Positions 53,498-63,531 of a stretch of 64,000 nt of DNA are shown in pieces (positions within the stretch are counted from its first letter, which is position 1; the number at the start of each line of letters is the position of its first letter). The notes beneath the pieces were generated by a model. The model saw only the letters and a list, made by a program, of their open reading frames with translations, did not search any database and was not told where the DNA came from. This DNA is from Citrobacter sedlakii NBRC 105722 (GTDB taxonomy: Bacteria; Pseudomonadota; Gammaproteobacteria; Enterobacterales; Enterobacteriaceae): the NCBI RefSeq assembly GCF_000759835.1, contig NZ_BBNB01000014.1, positions 1-64,000 of the forward strand, written 5' to 3'. A program made the translations under genes and the position numbers.

Positions 53498-56400
53498 TTA
53501 GTTCCATAACGCCAGGGGGATGGCGTGGCGCAGGAGCAGCGCTTTGTCATGCGCCGGATTCGCCTGCAGTAATGCGTCGAACGCCAGCTGGCTGGCGGTA
53601 AGATTGCCCAGCCCCAAATGCCCTAACGCGGTGATAAACAGACAGTGCTGTTGGTGCTTCGCCGCCGCGGGCGTATCAAGCACCACCAGATCCGGCAACG
53701 AAACGGCGAAGAAGTCCACCTCTGGCACGTTGTCGCGCTGAGTTTCAACCCAATGCAGGAAGCTCTGGAACAACCGCTCCGCAGCGTGATGCTCGCCCAG
53801 CGCCTTCAGCGCCATGCCCTGCCAGAACAAGTAATCCACCGGTTGATCGTTATAATAGCGGCCAGCATCAAGCGAACTGCCGCCGCGCGTCGCTCGCGCA
53901 AAATAGCGCTGCGCCTCGTCGTGATGCCCCTGTTGCTGCGCGCAGTAGCCAAGCAGATACCAAATGTCATTATCCGTTTGCCCCGGCAAACGCCCCTCGC
54001 CCAGGTTATGCGGATAGCTCAGCGCCTGTTGCAGCAGGTAGACCGCATTCTGGTACGCGCCTTCGCCGATCGCCGCCAGCGCCCGATGCATCTGGTTGAT
54101 CAGGTACTGGCCGGTCGCCTTCCCTTCGCCCCCTTCCCAGGGATGGAATGCCCGCTCGCGCAGGACCTTCGCCGCCGCCTCGTAGTCGCCCAGTCCGTTC
54201 CACAGGCTGAGCAATTCCACAGTGAGATCGTCGCGCTGAAAAACAACGGACTGGCGGGAGACCAGCTGTTGCAGACGCTGTGCAGCAGGGGTAGCCAGCA
54301 GTTTGTCGAGGTAATCCCGTTCAAACAGGAAACGGGCGTTGTCCGGCTCCAGCGCCACCGCCTGCGAAAGGTACTGTCGCGCCAGTACGGCATCCTGCTG
54401 TTTATTCCATGCGTAGATGCCTAGCAGACGATGCACCGGTGCGAAATCCGCTTCCTGCGCAAGCGTGAACTGCCAGCAGGCCAGCGCCGCATCGTAACGG
54501 CGTTTGCTGTACCAGAAGCAGCCGAGTAAATATTGCGCCCACGGGCTGTCCGGTAGCGTTTGCAGCATTTGCACTTCGTCGAGCGTATTCGGGAAGCGCA
54601 CCCGGTTGTGCAGACAGGCGCGTGACCGATCAATCAACGACTGCGGGTTATCGCTCAGGGATGCGCGCCAAAGCAGCGGCAGCGTTTCCTGGCTGTCCAA
54701 CAGCGCCAGCACGTCGCGCGCAGCGTCTTGCTGACCACAGGAGAGCAGCCAGCCCGCCAACTCACAGGCGTTAGTACCGCGTCGTCCCGTGATGGCAATC
54801 AACGCATCTTTCGTTGACTCGTCGCGGCTCACCGCCCAGCGCGCATAGTGCAGCGCGTAGCTGAGCGGATAATCGCGAAGCTGCTGATCGATCCAGGTCA
54901 GCGCGTCAGCTTCTCGGCCCAGCTTCGCCAACACCAGCGCCTTTAACCCCATCGCCAGGTTGTTGCTACCGTTAACGCGCAGGCTTTGATTGACTTTGTC
55001 CAGCGCGTCCGCGTAATTTCCCCGCCGCATCGCTATTCGCGCCAGCGACCAGAACGCGGCATCCCGACAGTTCCCGCTCCAGCTCGCTTTAAAGTAGTGA
55101 TCCCATGCCGCGTCGAAATTCCCCTGCCGCTCCAGCGCGGCGGCAAGCAACATGCTGGCTTCGCCGTCACGCGGGTTTTTGTTGAGCTTGTGCGCCCGCG
55201 TCAACGCGGCGCTCGCACACTGTGCCGCCAGCGTCCAGTCCGCGCGATTTAGCGCCAGCGTACCCAGCGCGACGTTGTTGCGATAATCCAGCGGATCCAC
55301 CTCCAGCGCCCGACGATAGTAATCCTCGGCATAACGGCTGGCATGGTTGTATTGCTCCAGGTGCTGACCAATAAAGTAGAGCTCATCGGTATTGGAGAGC
55401 GCTTCCGGCATCGCCGGCGCCGTTGCTGTCGACGGCAGGGGAACCTCCCCGGCGATGTGTTCTTCGTATTTCAGCCATTCCCGTCCATCAGGATGGCTTA
55501 CCGTCATCGTGATCCGGTCCGGGCCGTTTTCCACGATCCGTGTCATCCAGCTCTGGCCCGGTGCCAGCGTCAGGGTGGTTTCATAAAAAGGCGCGCCCTC
55601 TGCGCTGAGCGTCACTCGCGCCTCATGCAGCGGCGCGATGGCGTAAACGCCAACCGACAGAGCGCCGTCTTCACGCACCAGACGGAGCGCCAGATCGGTG
55701 CTGGCATTCTGTACCATGCCCAGTTCGCTGTAAGGAAGGAAGTTCTGGACGAACACCTTTTCCTCATAAGGCGCAAGCCAGGTAAAATCCGGCTGGTTAT
55801 CAGTGAAAACGCCGGTCATCAGTTCGATATACGGGCCGTTATCATCGGTCAGGTTACGATCCCAGGCGACGCCAAAATCGCCGTATCCCCAGGTCCACTG
55901 TTTTTTACCCGGTGAAACGTGATGATCGGCCACATGCAACAGGCCACCACGTTCACCGTGATGCCAGGCACCGACAAAGTCATAGTCTGACTTTTCCGCC
56001 ATGTAGGAGGTCGGAACCGGCACGTTTTTGTAGCGGGAGATATCCACGCCCGCCGAGTAATCGACTTTATAGTAGGTGCCGGTGGCGATCGGAAAAGCAG
56101 AAACGTCGCGCTTGCCGTGGTCAAATACCGCCGTCACGTCCGGCGGAAATACGCTCTGATGATCATCCCCCCCCTTCACCGCCGGGTTAGCCCACCACAA
56201 AAAATGGCGCGGTGTCGCGTTGCCGTTGAATACCTTACCGGTGATTTCAATCAGCGCGCGATCCGGATACAGCGTAAAACCAGCCATAACCTGCAAACCG
56301 CGCATCGGCTCCACCTCGCCCATCCAGACGGTTTGTTCGCCGTTTTCACCCGCCTGGACGGTGAAATCCACCGGCATAAAGGTGGTGGGACGGTGGTGCT

Positions 56401-56764
56401 GCGGCCAGTTAAACTCAATGCCGCCGGAGATCCACGGCCCCAGCAAGCCGACCAGCGCGGGTTTCACCACTTCGTTGTAATAGACAAAATCGCGCGCCCG
56501 CACTTTGTCGTAAGCGCGATGAATACGTCCACCCAGCGCCGGTAGCAGCATGACGCGGATAAAATCGTTCTCCATCCACACGGCCTGATACTCACGCATC
56601 TCACGTTTGCCGGTCAGCGTATCAATAACGCCATACGGATACACGGCGCCGGAAGAGCCCTGGTAGACGCGCTTTTCAAGAAACATGGGGTTTGGATCTT
56701 CTTCCCCCACCGTCCAGCTCGGAAGTGATAAGGTTTCCTGCCAGACCTTAACTGAACCGTACAT
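53498..56764 (-). CDS. yphG: YphG: DUF5107 plus tetratricopeptide-repeat protein
   Basis: A 1088-residue cytoplasmic protein. The N-terminal half (about 1-420) is a beta-rich DUF5107-type domain that resembles sugar-binding/mutarotase folds (GGIEFNWPQHHRPTTFMPVD, FLWWANPAVKGGDDHQSVFP). The C-terminal half is a long array of TPR helices (YAEDYYRRALEVDPLDYRNN, YNHASR). E. coli YphG has the same layout; function is unknown but sugar metabolism is likely given its partners. The ATG at 56764 has GGAGG five bases ahead; an ATG 15 bases upstream is less likely. It is first in the yphG-porter-yphB operon and divergent from yphH. Confidence 0.88.
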   Translation of the reverse strand: MYGSVKVWQETLSLPSWTVGEEDPNPMFLEKRVYQGSSGAVYPYGVIDTLTGKREMREYQAVWMENDFIRVMLLPALGGRIHRAYDKVRARDFVYYNEVVKPALVGLLGPWISGGIEFNWPQHHRPTTFMPVDFTVQAGENGEQTVWMGEVEPMRGLQVMAGFTLYPDRALIEITGKVFNGNATPRHFLWWANPAVKGGDDHQSVFPPDVTAVFDHGKRDVSAFPIATGTYYKVDYSAGVDISRYKNVPVPTSYMAEKSDYDFVGAWHHGERGGLLHVADHHVSPGKKQWTWGYGDFGVAWDRNLTDDNGPYIELMTGVFTDNQPDFTWLAPYEEKVFVQNFLPYSELGMVQNASTDLALRLVREDGALSVGVYAIAPLHEARVTLSAEGAPFYETTLTLAPGQSWMTRIVENGPDRITMTVSHPDGREWLKYEEHIAGEVPLPSTATAPAMPEALSNTDELYFIGQHLEQYNHASRYAEDYYRRALEVDPLDYRNNVALGTLALNRADWTLAAQCASAALTRAHKLNKNPRDGEASMLLAAALERQGNFDAAWDHYFKASWSGNCRDAAFWSLARIAMRRGNYADALDKVNQSLRVNGSNNLAMGLKALVLAKLGREADALTWIDQQLRDYPLSYALHYARWAVSRDESTKDALIAITGRRGTNACELAGWLLSCGQQDAARDVLALLDSQETLPLLWRASLSDNPQSLIDRSRACLHNRVRFPNTLDEVQMLQTLPDSPWAQYLLGCFWYSKRRYDAALACWQFTLAQEADFAPVHRLLGIYAWNKQQDAVLARQYLSQAVALEPDNARFLFERDYLDKLLATPAAQRLQQLVSRQSVVFQRDDLTVELLSLWNGLGDYEAAAKVLRERAFHPWEGGEGKATGQYLINQMHRALAAIGEGAYQNAVYLLQQALSYPHNLGEGRLPGQTDNDIWYLLGYCAQQQGHHDEAQRYFARATRGGSSLDAGRYYNDQPVDYLFWQGMALKALGEHHAAERLFQSFLHWVETQRDNVPEVDFFAVSLPDLVVLDTPAAAKHQQHCLFITALGHLGLGNLTASQLAFDALLQANPAHDKALLLRHAIPLALWN

Positions 56765-56820
56765 GCTGCCTCCACTCAATGAATAAAAGTAAAATATCGA
56801 CTTAAGGCTATTGTGGTACA

Positions 56821-56873
56821 GTTAACTGGCGTTAAAATGCGCAACGCTCACGCAATATAGTTAAGGGAGTTAA
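56821..56873. promoter_or_regulatory. Four GTTAA repeats between yphG and yphH (putative YphH operator)
   Basis: GTTAA occurs at 56821, 56831, 56860 and 56869 in the same orientation, the first pair spaced 10 and the second 9 bases. The first pair also forms the inverted repeat TTAAC-TGGC-GTTAA (56822-56835). Helical spacing in the 113-base divergent gap fits operators for the ROK regulator YphH. Confidence 0.55.
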
Positions 56874-56877
56874 GTGT

Positions 56878-58137
56878 ATGCGCCATTTAGGCTACAACAA
56901 TGCGCGGGTCCGGCAGGCAAACAAACAGCTCTTTCTGGCGCATTTATGGCGTGAGAAACAGCTCAGCAAGTCGCAGCTGGCGCAAATGACCGGCCTGTCG
57001 ATTCCAGCAGTGAGCAATATTCTGCAGGAGTTAGTGGATGAGGGACGGCTCTGCCACTCCAGAGAAACGCTGAGCCAGCGAGGTCTGAGCAACGGAAGCT
57101 TTCACCTGCCCGAACGCGGGGCCTGGACGCTCTGTATGAACGTGACGCCGACCAGCCTCACCAGCCAACTGGCGGACGCCCGTCTGGTCGCCGTCGGCGA
57201 CTGGCGGCACGAGGTAATCAATGCCGCCACGCCGAAAGACTTGCTCAGCGCTATAGCCCGCCACTGGCGCGTGTACCAGCAGCGCTATCCTGAGATCACC
57301 CTTAATCTGGCGCTGGGCGTGCACGGTCAGGTTGACCCGATTACCGGTGCGTCGAAAACCATGCCGCAGGCACCGTGGAAAACCCCGGTAGAGATAAAAT
57401 ATCTCCTGGAAGAAATGCTTGGCGTGCAGGTTCGTCTTGATAATGACTGCGTGATGCTGGCGCTGGCGGAGAAATGGCAAAACCCGGCGGCCAATGAAGA
57501 TTTCTGCGTGATTAACGTCGATTATGGGATTGGTTCTTCCTTTGTCATCAATGACAGCATCTGGCGCGGCAGCCTGTACGGCAGTGGACAGATAGGACAC
57601 ACCATTATTCATCCGGACGGCGTCGCCTGCGACTGTGGTCGCTACGGTTGCCTGGAAACCGTGGCCTCGCTGAGCGCGCTGAAAAAACAGGCGAGGGTGT
57701 GGATGAAAACGCAACCCATACCCGAGCTGGATCCGGAGAGGCTAACCACGGACAGACTGATTGAAGCATGGCGGCAGGGTGACGTGCGTATTCAGGCATG
57801 GGTGGAACATGCGGCGAACGCCATCGGATTAAGCCTTTATAACTTCCTTAATATCCTCAATATTAACCAGATCTGGCTATACGGGCGTAGCTGTGCTTTT
57901 GGCGAAAGCTGGCTAAATACCTTACGCCAGCAAACCGGATTTAATCCTTTCGACCATGGCGATAATCCGCGGGCGAAAGCGACGCGGATCGGCTTTGGCA
58001 CGTTGAGCCGCGCGCAGCAGCTTATGGGTATTGGCTATTTATACGTTGAATCGCAGTTGAGCGAGATTGACCCGGAGCGCCGCGGCGGCGAGGGAAGCGT
58101 GAGGGCATTTTATTCAGATAACCGGGCATCAGAGTGA
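56878..58137 (+). CDS. yphH: ROK-family transcriptional regulator YphH
   Basis: A 419-residue NagC/Mlc-type regulator; E. coli YphH has 397. The N-terminal winged helix reads QLSKSQLAQMTGLSIPAVSN followed by ILQELVDEGRL. The ROK domain has DNDCVMLALAEKW, GIGSSFVINDSIWRGSLYGS and the zinc motif CDCGRYGCLE, so the metal site is complete. It should repress or induce the divergent yphG-porter-yphB operon in response to a sugar. Next downstream is a REP element before glyA. Confidence 0.92.
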   Translation: MRHLGYNNARVRQANKQLFLAHLWREKQLSKSQLAQMTGLSIPAVSNILQELVDEGRLCHSRETLSQRGLSNGSFHLPERGAWTLCMNVTPTSLTSQLADARLVAVGDWRHEVINAATPKDLLSAIARHWRVYQQRYPEITLNLALGVHGQVDPITGASKTMPQAPWKTPVEIKYLLEEMLGVQVRLDNDCVMLALAEKWQNPAANEDFCVINVDYGIGSSFVINDSIWRGSLYGSGQIGHTIIHPDGVACDCGRYGCLETVASLSALKKQARVWMKTQPIPELDPERLTTDRLIEAWRQGDVRIQAWVEHAANAIGLSLYNFLNILNINQIWLYGRSCAFGESWLNTLRQQTGFNPFDHGDNPRAKATRIGFGTLSRAQQLMGIGYLYVESQLSEIDPERRGGEGSVRAFYSDNRASE

Positions 58138-58157
58138 CGCCCGGCATAACATCGCGA

Positions 58158-58187
58158 CCGGATGGTCAGGCATGCGCCGCCATCCGG
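58158..58187. repeat. REP-like palindrome between yphH and glyA
   Basis: CCGGATGG and CCATCCGG flank an imperfect centre; the unit lies between the convergent 3' ends of yphH and glyA and may act for both. Confidence 0.7.
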
Positions 58188-58200
58188 CATTCGCAGTGAA

Positions 58201-59454
58201 TTACGCGTAAACCGGGAAGCGTGCGCAAATATCCAGAACGTTACCTTTCACGCGCTCAATCACCGCGTCGTCATTGATATTGTCCAGAACGTCACACATC
58301 CAGCCCGCCAGCTCTTTCACTTCCGCTTCTTTAAAGCCACGGCGAGTGACAGCCGGAGAACCGATACGGATACCGGAAGTCACAAACGGGCTCTTCGGAT
58401 CGTTCGGTACGCTGTTTTTGTTTACGGTGATGTTGGCGCGACCCAGCGCGGCATCGGCTTCTTTACCGGTCAGGTTTTTATCAACCAGATCCAGCAGGAA
58501 CAGGTGGTTTTCAGTCCCGCCGGAGACCACTTTGTAACCGCGGCTCAGGAACACCTCCACCATCGCTTTAGCATTTTTCGCAACCTGCTGCTGGTAAACT
58601 TTGAATTCTGGCTCCATCGCTTCTTTCAGCGCTACCGCTTTCGCCGCGATAACGTGCATCAACGGGCCGCCCTGCGCGCTCGGGAACACGGCGGAGTTCA
58701 GTTTTTTGTACAGTTCTTCGTCACCGCCTTTCGCCAGGATCAGGCCGCCGCGAGGACCCGCCAGCGTTTTGTGGGTGGTGGTGGTCACAACGTGCGCGTG
58801 CGGAACCGGGTTCGGGTAAACGCCTGCGGCGATCAGGCCCGCAACGTGCGCCATATCGACGAACAGATACGCGCCGATGCTGTCGGCGATTTCACGCATT
58901 TTGGCCCAGTCAACGATACCGGAGTAAGCAGAGAAACCACCGATAATCATTTTCGGTTTGTGCGCTTTCGCCAGCTTCGCCATCTCTTCGTAGTCAATTT
59001 TACCGGACTCATCAATACCGTAAGGCACGATGTTGTACAGTTTGCCGGAGAAGTTAACCGGGGAGCCGTGAGTCAGGTGGCCGCCCTGCGCCAGGTTCAT
59101 ACCCAGTACGGTATCGCCCGGCTGCAGCAGCGCGGTGTAAACCGCGAAGTTAGCCTGAGAACCAGAGTGCGGCTGTACGTTAGCGTAGTCAGCGCCGAAC
59201 AGTTCTTTCGCGCGATCGATCGCCAGTTGCTCAACGATATCGACATATTCACAACCGCCGTAGTAGCGCTTGCCCGGATACCCTTCAGCATATTTGTTGG
59301 TCAGCTGAGAGCCCTGCGCCTGCATGACGCGCGGGCTGGTGTAGTTTTCGGAGGCGATCAGTTCGATGTGCTCTTCCTGACGTACTTTTTCCTGCTCCAT
59401 AGCCTGCCACAGTTCGGCATCATAATCGGCAATGTTCATTTCACGCTTTAACAT
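58201..59454 (-). CDS. glyA: Serine hydroxymethyltransferase
   Basis: PLP enzyme that converts serine and tetrahydrofolate to glycine and methylene-THF, the main one-carbon source. The 417 residues equal E. coli. The PLP lysine is K229 in [34 protein letters not shown] and [11 protein letters not shown] are typical. The start is the ATG at 59454 ([20 protein letters not shown]). A PurR operator lies upstream on its strand, and hmp is divergent. Confidence 0.98.
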   Translation of the reverse strand: MLKREMNIADYDAELWQAMEQEKVRQEEHIELIASENYTSPRVMQAQGSQLTNKYAEGYPGKRYYGGCEYVDIVEQLAIDRAKELFGADYANVQPHSGSQANFAVYTALLQPGDTVLGMNLAQGGHLTHGSPVNFSGKLYNIVPYGIDESGKIDYEEMAKLAKAHKPKMIIGGFSAYSGIVDWAKMREIADSIGAYLFVDMAHVAGLIAAGVYPNPVPHAHVVTTTTHKTLAGPRGGLILAKGGDEELYKKLNSAVFPSAQGGPLMHVIAAKAVALKEAMEPEFKVYQQQVAKNAKAMVEVFLSRGYKVVSGGTENHLFLLDLVDKNLTGKEADAALGRANITVNKNSVPNDPKSPFVTSGIRIGSPAVTRRGFKEAEVKELAGWMCDVLDNINDDAVIERVKGNVLDICARFPVYA

Positions 59455-59572
59455 CCGCATCTCCTGACTCAGCTAACGATAAAATTTTGGCCTTAATTAG
59501 GCGGTCCTGTTGGACAACGGCCAACAGTATAACTGAATCATTCTGTGATAACAGGTCTTGACAAAGGATTTT

Positions 59573-59588
59573 ACGCAAACGATTACCT
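59573..59588 (-). promoter_or_regulatory. PurR operator of glyA
   Basis: On the minus strand AGGTAATCGTTTGCGT equals the PurR box of E. coli glyA. It connects one-carbon supply to purine status, as with guaBA elsewhere in the window. Confidence 0.85.
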
Positions 59589-59707
59589 CGGCATTCTATA
59601 AGGCTTTGCCGAATGAAGACTTTACGGTTTTCAACGGATTTCTTTTCAGGTTTGTGATGCAGATTTTTCACGTTGTAACTTTTGCAACGCAAAGTCACAA
59701 AGAACCA

Positions 59708-59735
59708 TTTACAAAGCAGGGGTATTTTTTATAAG
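59708..59735 (+). promoter_or_regulatory. hmp promoter
   Basis: TTTACA (59708-59713) and TATAAG (59730-59735) are spaced 16 bases. The -10 overlaps the start of the NsrR operator. Confidence 0.65.
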
Positions 59736-59755
59736 ATGCATTTGACATACATCAT
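59733..59755 (+). promoter_or_regulatory. NsrR operator of hmp
   Basis: AAGATGCATTTGACATACA then TCATT is an imperfect inverted repeat matching the NsrR consensus (two AAGATGCATTT half sites). NsrR bound here covers the -10 and start point and releases hmp when it reacts with NO. Confidence 0.85.
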
Positions 59756-59781
59756 TAAAGATTCAGATAAAGGAAGACCGT

Positions 59782-60972
59782 ATGCTTGACGCCCAAACCA
59801 TCGCCACTGTAAAAGCCACCATTCCCCTGCTGGTCGAAACGGGTCCCAAACTGACCGCCCATTTTTACGATCGCATGTTTGCCCATAATCCCGAACTCAA
59901 AGAAATCTTTAACATGAGCAACCAGCGCAATGGCGATCAGCGTGAAGCGCTGTTTAACGCCATTGCCGCCTATGCCAGCAACCTTGAGAATCTGCCCGCG
60001 CTGCTGCCTGCTGTGGAAAAGATCGCCCAGAAACACACCAGCTTCCAGATCCAACCGGAGCAGTACAACATCGTCGGCACGCATCTGTTAGCCACGCTGG
60101 ATGAAATGTTCAGCCCGGGTCAGGATGTGCTGGATGCGTGGGGTAAAGCCTATGGCGTGCTGGCGAATGTGTTTATTCACCGCGAAGCGGAAATCTATCG
60201 TGAAAATGCCCGTAAAACCGGCGGCTGGGAAGGGACACGACCATTCCGTATTGTCGCGAAAACCCCACGCAGCGCGCTGATTACCAGTTTTGAATTTGAA
60301 CCCGTCGATGGCGGCGCGGTGGCCGACTACCAGCCGGGTCAATATCTGGGCGTCTGGCTGAAGCCGGAAGGTTTTCCGCACCAGGAGATTCGCCAGTACT
60401 CGCTGACCCGCAAGCCGGATGGCAAAGGCTACCGGATTGCCGTGAAGCGCGAAGACGGCGGGCAGGTGTCTAACTGGCTGCATAACCATGCAAACGTCGG
60501 CGACGTAGTGCATTTAGCCGCGCCTGCCGGTGATTTCTTTATGCAGGTCCCAACGGACACGCCAGTGTCGCTGATCTCCGCAGGCGTCGGTCAGACCCCA
60601 ATGCTGGCGATGCTGGATACGCTGGCAACAGCGAAACACAGCGCCCAGGTTAACTGGTTCCACGCGGCGGAAAACGGCGATGTGCATGCGTTTGTCGATG
60701 AAGTGAGTGAACGGGGAAATACGCTGCCGCACTTTACCGCGCACACCTGGTATCGCATCCCGACAGAGGCCGATCGCGCAAAAGCGGCATTTGACAGTGA
60801 AGGGCTGATGGACCTGACGGCGATGAAAGCATCGCTAACCCATCCGGCTATGCAGTTTTATCTGTGCGGTCCGGTCGGGTTTATGCAGTTTGCCGCGAAG
60901 CAACTGGTGGAAATGGGCGTGAAAAACGAAAACATTCATTACGAATGTTTTGGTCCGCATAAAGTGCTGTAA
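59782..60972 (+). CDS. hmp: Flavohemoglobin / nitric oxide dioxygenase
   Basis: Detoxifies NO to nitrate with O2 and NADPH. The 396 residues equal E. coli. The globin domain has the proximal histidine H85 ([10 protein letters not shown]), tyrosine B10 in HFYDRMF and the FAD domain motif RQYSLTR; the NAD-binding domain has [11 protein letters not shown] and ends [18 protein letters not shown]. NsrR operator upstream. Confidence 0.98.
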   Translation: MLDAQTIATVKATIPLLVETGPKLTAHFYDRMFAHNPELKEIFNMSNQRNGDQREALFNAIAAYASNLENLPALLPAVEKIAQKHTSFQIQPEQYNIVGTHLLATLDEMFSPGQDVLDAWGKAYGVLANVFIHREAEIYRENARKTGGWEGTRPFRIVAKTPRSALITSFEFEPVDGGAVADYQPGQYLGVWLKPEGFPHQEIRQYSLTRKPDGKGYRIAVKREDGGQVSNWLHNHANVGDVVHLAAPAGDFFMQVPTDTPVSLISAGVGQTPMLAMLDTLATAKHSAQVNWFHAAENGDVHAFVDEVSERGNTLPHFTAHTWYRIPTEADRAKAAFDSEGLMDLTAMKASLTHPAMQFYLCGPVGFMQFAAKQLVEMGVKNENIHYECFGPHKVL

Positions 60973-60994
60973 CGCACAGCGGAAAAACCCGCAG

Positions 60995-61020
60995 GCCTGA
61001 CAGGCGCCGCGCCATCAGGC
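60995..61020. repeat. REP-like palindrome between hmp and glnB
   Basis: GCCTGA-CA-GGCGC with GCGCC-AT-CAGGC forms an interrupted palindrome at the convergent hmp/glnB ends. The next bases also form GACGCGGC/GCCGCGTC (61041-61063), a stem that spans the glnB stop codon. Confidence 0.6.
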
Positions 61021-61048
61021 ACTGCGCCAGCCTACAGGCAGACGCGGC

Positions 61049-61399
<351 letters not shown>

Positions 61400-61452
61400 T
61401 TAATCGCGTAACCGGTTGCTAACCGTATCATAGCGTGCGTCCTGGTAGGGAG

Positions 61453-62790
61453 CTACTCTTTAAAGTCGTTGGCATCAAGCTCGTGACGTGAGAGCAATTT
61501 ATAAAACTCCGTCCGGTTGCGTCCCGCCATGCGCGCCGCATGGGTCACATTGCCTCGGGTGATTTGCAGCAGTTTACGCAGATAGTTCAGTTCGAACTGA
61601 TTACGGGCTTCGACAAAGGTCGGTAACGCGGTGTTTTCGCCTTCCAGCGCCTGCTCGACCAGTGCGTCGCTGATCACCGGCGACGAGGTCAGCGCCACGC
61701 ACTGCTCAATGACGTTCACCAGTTGCCGGACGTTACCCGGCCAGCTGGCGGTCATCAGGCGCTTCATCGCATCGGTGGAAAAGGCGCGCACAAACGGTTT
61801 ATGCCGCTCCGCCGACTGACGCAGCAAATGATTCGCCAGCAGCGGGATATCTTCCGTCCGTTCGGCCAGCGCCGGGATCTTCAGGCTCACCACGTTGAGG
61901 CGGTAGTACAGATCCTCACGAAACTCGCCGCGCACCATCGCTTTCGGCAGGTCACGGTGGGTAGCCGAAATAATACGCACATCAATGTCGATGTCGCGGT
62001 TGCTGCCGAGCGGCCTGACCTTGCGCTCCTGCAACACGCGCAGCAGCTTCACCTGTAACGGCGCGGGCATATCGCCAATTTCATCAAGGAACAGCGTCCC
62101 GCCTTCTGCGGCCTGAAACAGCCCTTCGCGGTTGCTGACCGCGCCGGTAAACGCCCCGCGCGCGTGACCAAACAGCTCCGACTCGAGCAGTTGTTCCGGC
62201 AACGCGCCGCAGTTAATGGCGATAAACGGTTTACTGCTGCGCGGGCTGGCATTATGGATCGCCTGGGCGAAGATCTCTTTCCCGGTGCCGCTTTGCCCGT
62301 TGATCAGCACGCTGACGTCAGACTGAGCCACCATCCGCGCCTGCTCCAGCAGACGCAGCATGAGCGGGCTGCGGGTAACGATTGACTCACGCCAACTGTC
62401 GTCGGTCGCCGGGGCGGACTGTTCCAGTGCTTCATCAATAGCATGGTACAGCGCGTCCTTATCGACCGGTTTAGTGAGAAAACTGAACACGCCTTTTTGC
62501 GTTGCGGCGACCGCGTCCGGGATCGACCCGTGGGCGGTAAGGATGATCACCGGCATGCCGGGCTGCACCTTCTGGATTTCGCTGAACAGTTGCATCCCGT
62601 CCATTTCATCCATGCGTAAGTCGCTAATCACCAAATCCACTTTTTCACGGTTTAGCACGCGCAGTCCTTCGGCTCCGCTCTCTGCTGTAACCACGCTGTA
62701 GCCTTCACTGGTCAGACGCATACCCAACAGTTTAAGCAAGCCCGGATCGTCATCGACCAGCAGTAAATGCGCTGGTTTACGGCTTATCAT
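61453..62790 (-). CDS. glrR: Response regulator GlrR (sigma-54 activator, QseF)
   Basis: Activates sigma-54 transcription of glmY and other genes when phosphorylated by GlrK. The 445 residues have a receiver domain (LVISDLRMDEMDG phosphoacceptor Asp), an AAA+ domain with the P-loop GQSGTGKE, the GAFTGA loop that contacts sigma-54, and a C-terminal Fis-like HTH (HAARMAGRNRTEFYKLLSRH). Length is equal to E. coli (444). It overlaps qseG by four bases. Confidence 0.97.
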   Translation of the reverse strand: MISRKPAHLLLVDDDPGLLKLLGMRLTSEGYSVVTAESGAEGLRVLNREKVDLVISDLRMDEMDGMQLFSEIQKVQPGMPVIILTAHGSIPDAVAATQKGVFSFLTKPVDKDALYHAIDEALEQSAPATDDSWRESIVTRSPLMLRLLEQARMVAQSDVSVLINGQSGTGKEIFAQAIHNASPRSSKPFIAINCGALPEQLLESELFGHARGAFTGAVSNREGLFQAAEGGTLFLDEIGDMPAPLQVKLLRVLQERKVRPLGSNRDIDIDVRIISATHRDLPKAMVRGEFREDLYYRLNVVSLKIPALAERTEDIPLLANHLLRQSAERHKPFVRAFSTDAMKRLMTASWPGNVRQLVNVIEQCVALTSSPVISDALVEQALEGENTALPTFVEARNQFELNYLRKLLQITRGNVTHAARMAGRNRTEFYKLLSRHELDANDFKE

Positions 62791-63512
62791 GGCGATACCT
62801 CATCGTCGGACGGAACCGGCGCGGCAGCTTTCTCTTCGCTGTGTCCCGCGTCAGGATTGTAACTTCCGGCAGGCTTACGGCTGGAAAGCCGGCGCTCGAT
62901 GTCCGTCAGGTTTTCCAGTTTGCGCGTCGTCAGATCTAACTGCGCCTGCATGTGCTGTTGTTGCTGGCGCAGCGTATCAAGTTCGCTGTCGCTGGTTTGC
63001 TGCAGTTTGCTGTAGCGCTGGCGCTCTTCAGCAAGCTGAAGCTGGAGCGCCTGTCCGTCGCGCCAGATTTGATAAAGCGGGCGCACCTGCGAGGGGATCA
63101 GGGTACTGACGCCGTCAAGACGGGAGATCGTGTCGCGACGCTCCAGCGGCGTGATTTTGGCGTTCGCCAGCAGCACGCCGCGCTTAAAGGCGTTTTGCCA
63201 GCTGTCGTCGTTCAGCATTCGGGCTTCATTGCGCGACTGTACCGGCATCAAACGATCGGCGCAGTCAATGGCGCGCAGCCAGTACAGCGGATTGGTATCG
63301 GTCACCGGGCCATGCAGCGCCCAGATATCGGTACAGTCGACCGACAGATAATCCGCCAGTTGAGTCGTAGGCAGGTTATCCTGCGCCGTTTCGCCCGCGT
63401 CATGTTTTACCGCCTGCGGTACACAGCCCAGCAGCGCCAGACAGGGTATTCCCGCCAGGATGACCCGACGGGACAGAATTCGTTGAAAAATGTGAAAAAA
63501 AACGTGTGGCAT
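62787..63512 (-). CDS. qseG: Outer-membrane lipoprotein QseG (YfhG)
   Basis: Lipoprotein between kinase and regulator genes; it interacts with GlrK (QseE) to stimulate it. The ATG at 63512 gives 241 residues starting MPHVFFHIFQRILSRRV; the lipobox is CLALLGCVPQ. The middle has a coiled-coil region rich in Gln/Leu (ALQLQLAEERQRYSKLQQTS). The frame is open 30 codons upstream into the end of glrK. E. coli QseG has 237 residues. Confidence 0.94.
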   Translation of the reverse strand: MPHVFFHIFQRILSRRVILAGIPCLALLGCVPQAVKHDAGETAQDNLPTTQLADYLSVDCTDIWALHGPVTDTNPLYWLRAIDCADRLMPVQSRNEARMLNDDSWQNAFKRGVLLANAKITPLERRDTISRLDGVSTLIPSQVRPLYQIWRDGQALQLQLAEERQRYSKLQQTSDSELDTLRQQQQHMQAQLDLTTRKLENLTDIERRLSSRKPAGSYNPDAGHSEEKAAAPVPSDDEVSP

Positions 63513-63531
63513 AGTTACCAGACTTATCTGT

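Larger units (their letters stand above)
59455..59781. promoter_or_regulatory. glyA-hmp divergent regulatory region
   Basis: This 327-base gap carries no gene. It contains the PurR site for glyA, the hmp promoter with an NsrR operator, and TGAA...TTCA pairs (TGAAGACTTTACGGTTTTCA at about 59614-59633) that resemble MetR recognition sequences. The order PurR, MetR-like, NsrR follows E. coli. Confidence 0.7.

Noticed and set aside
58162-59451. 429-codon open frame opposite glyA
   Set aside because: Shadow frame with no start signal; glyA is certain on the other strand.
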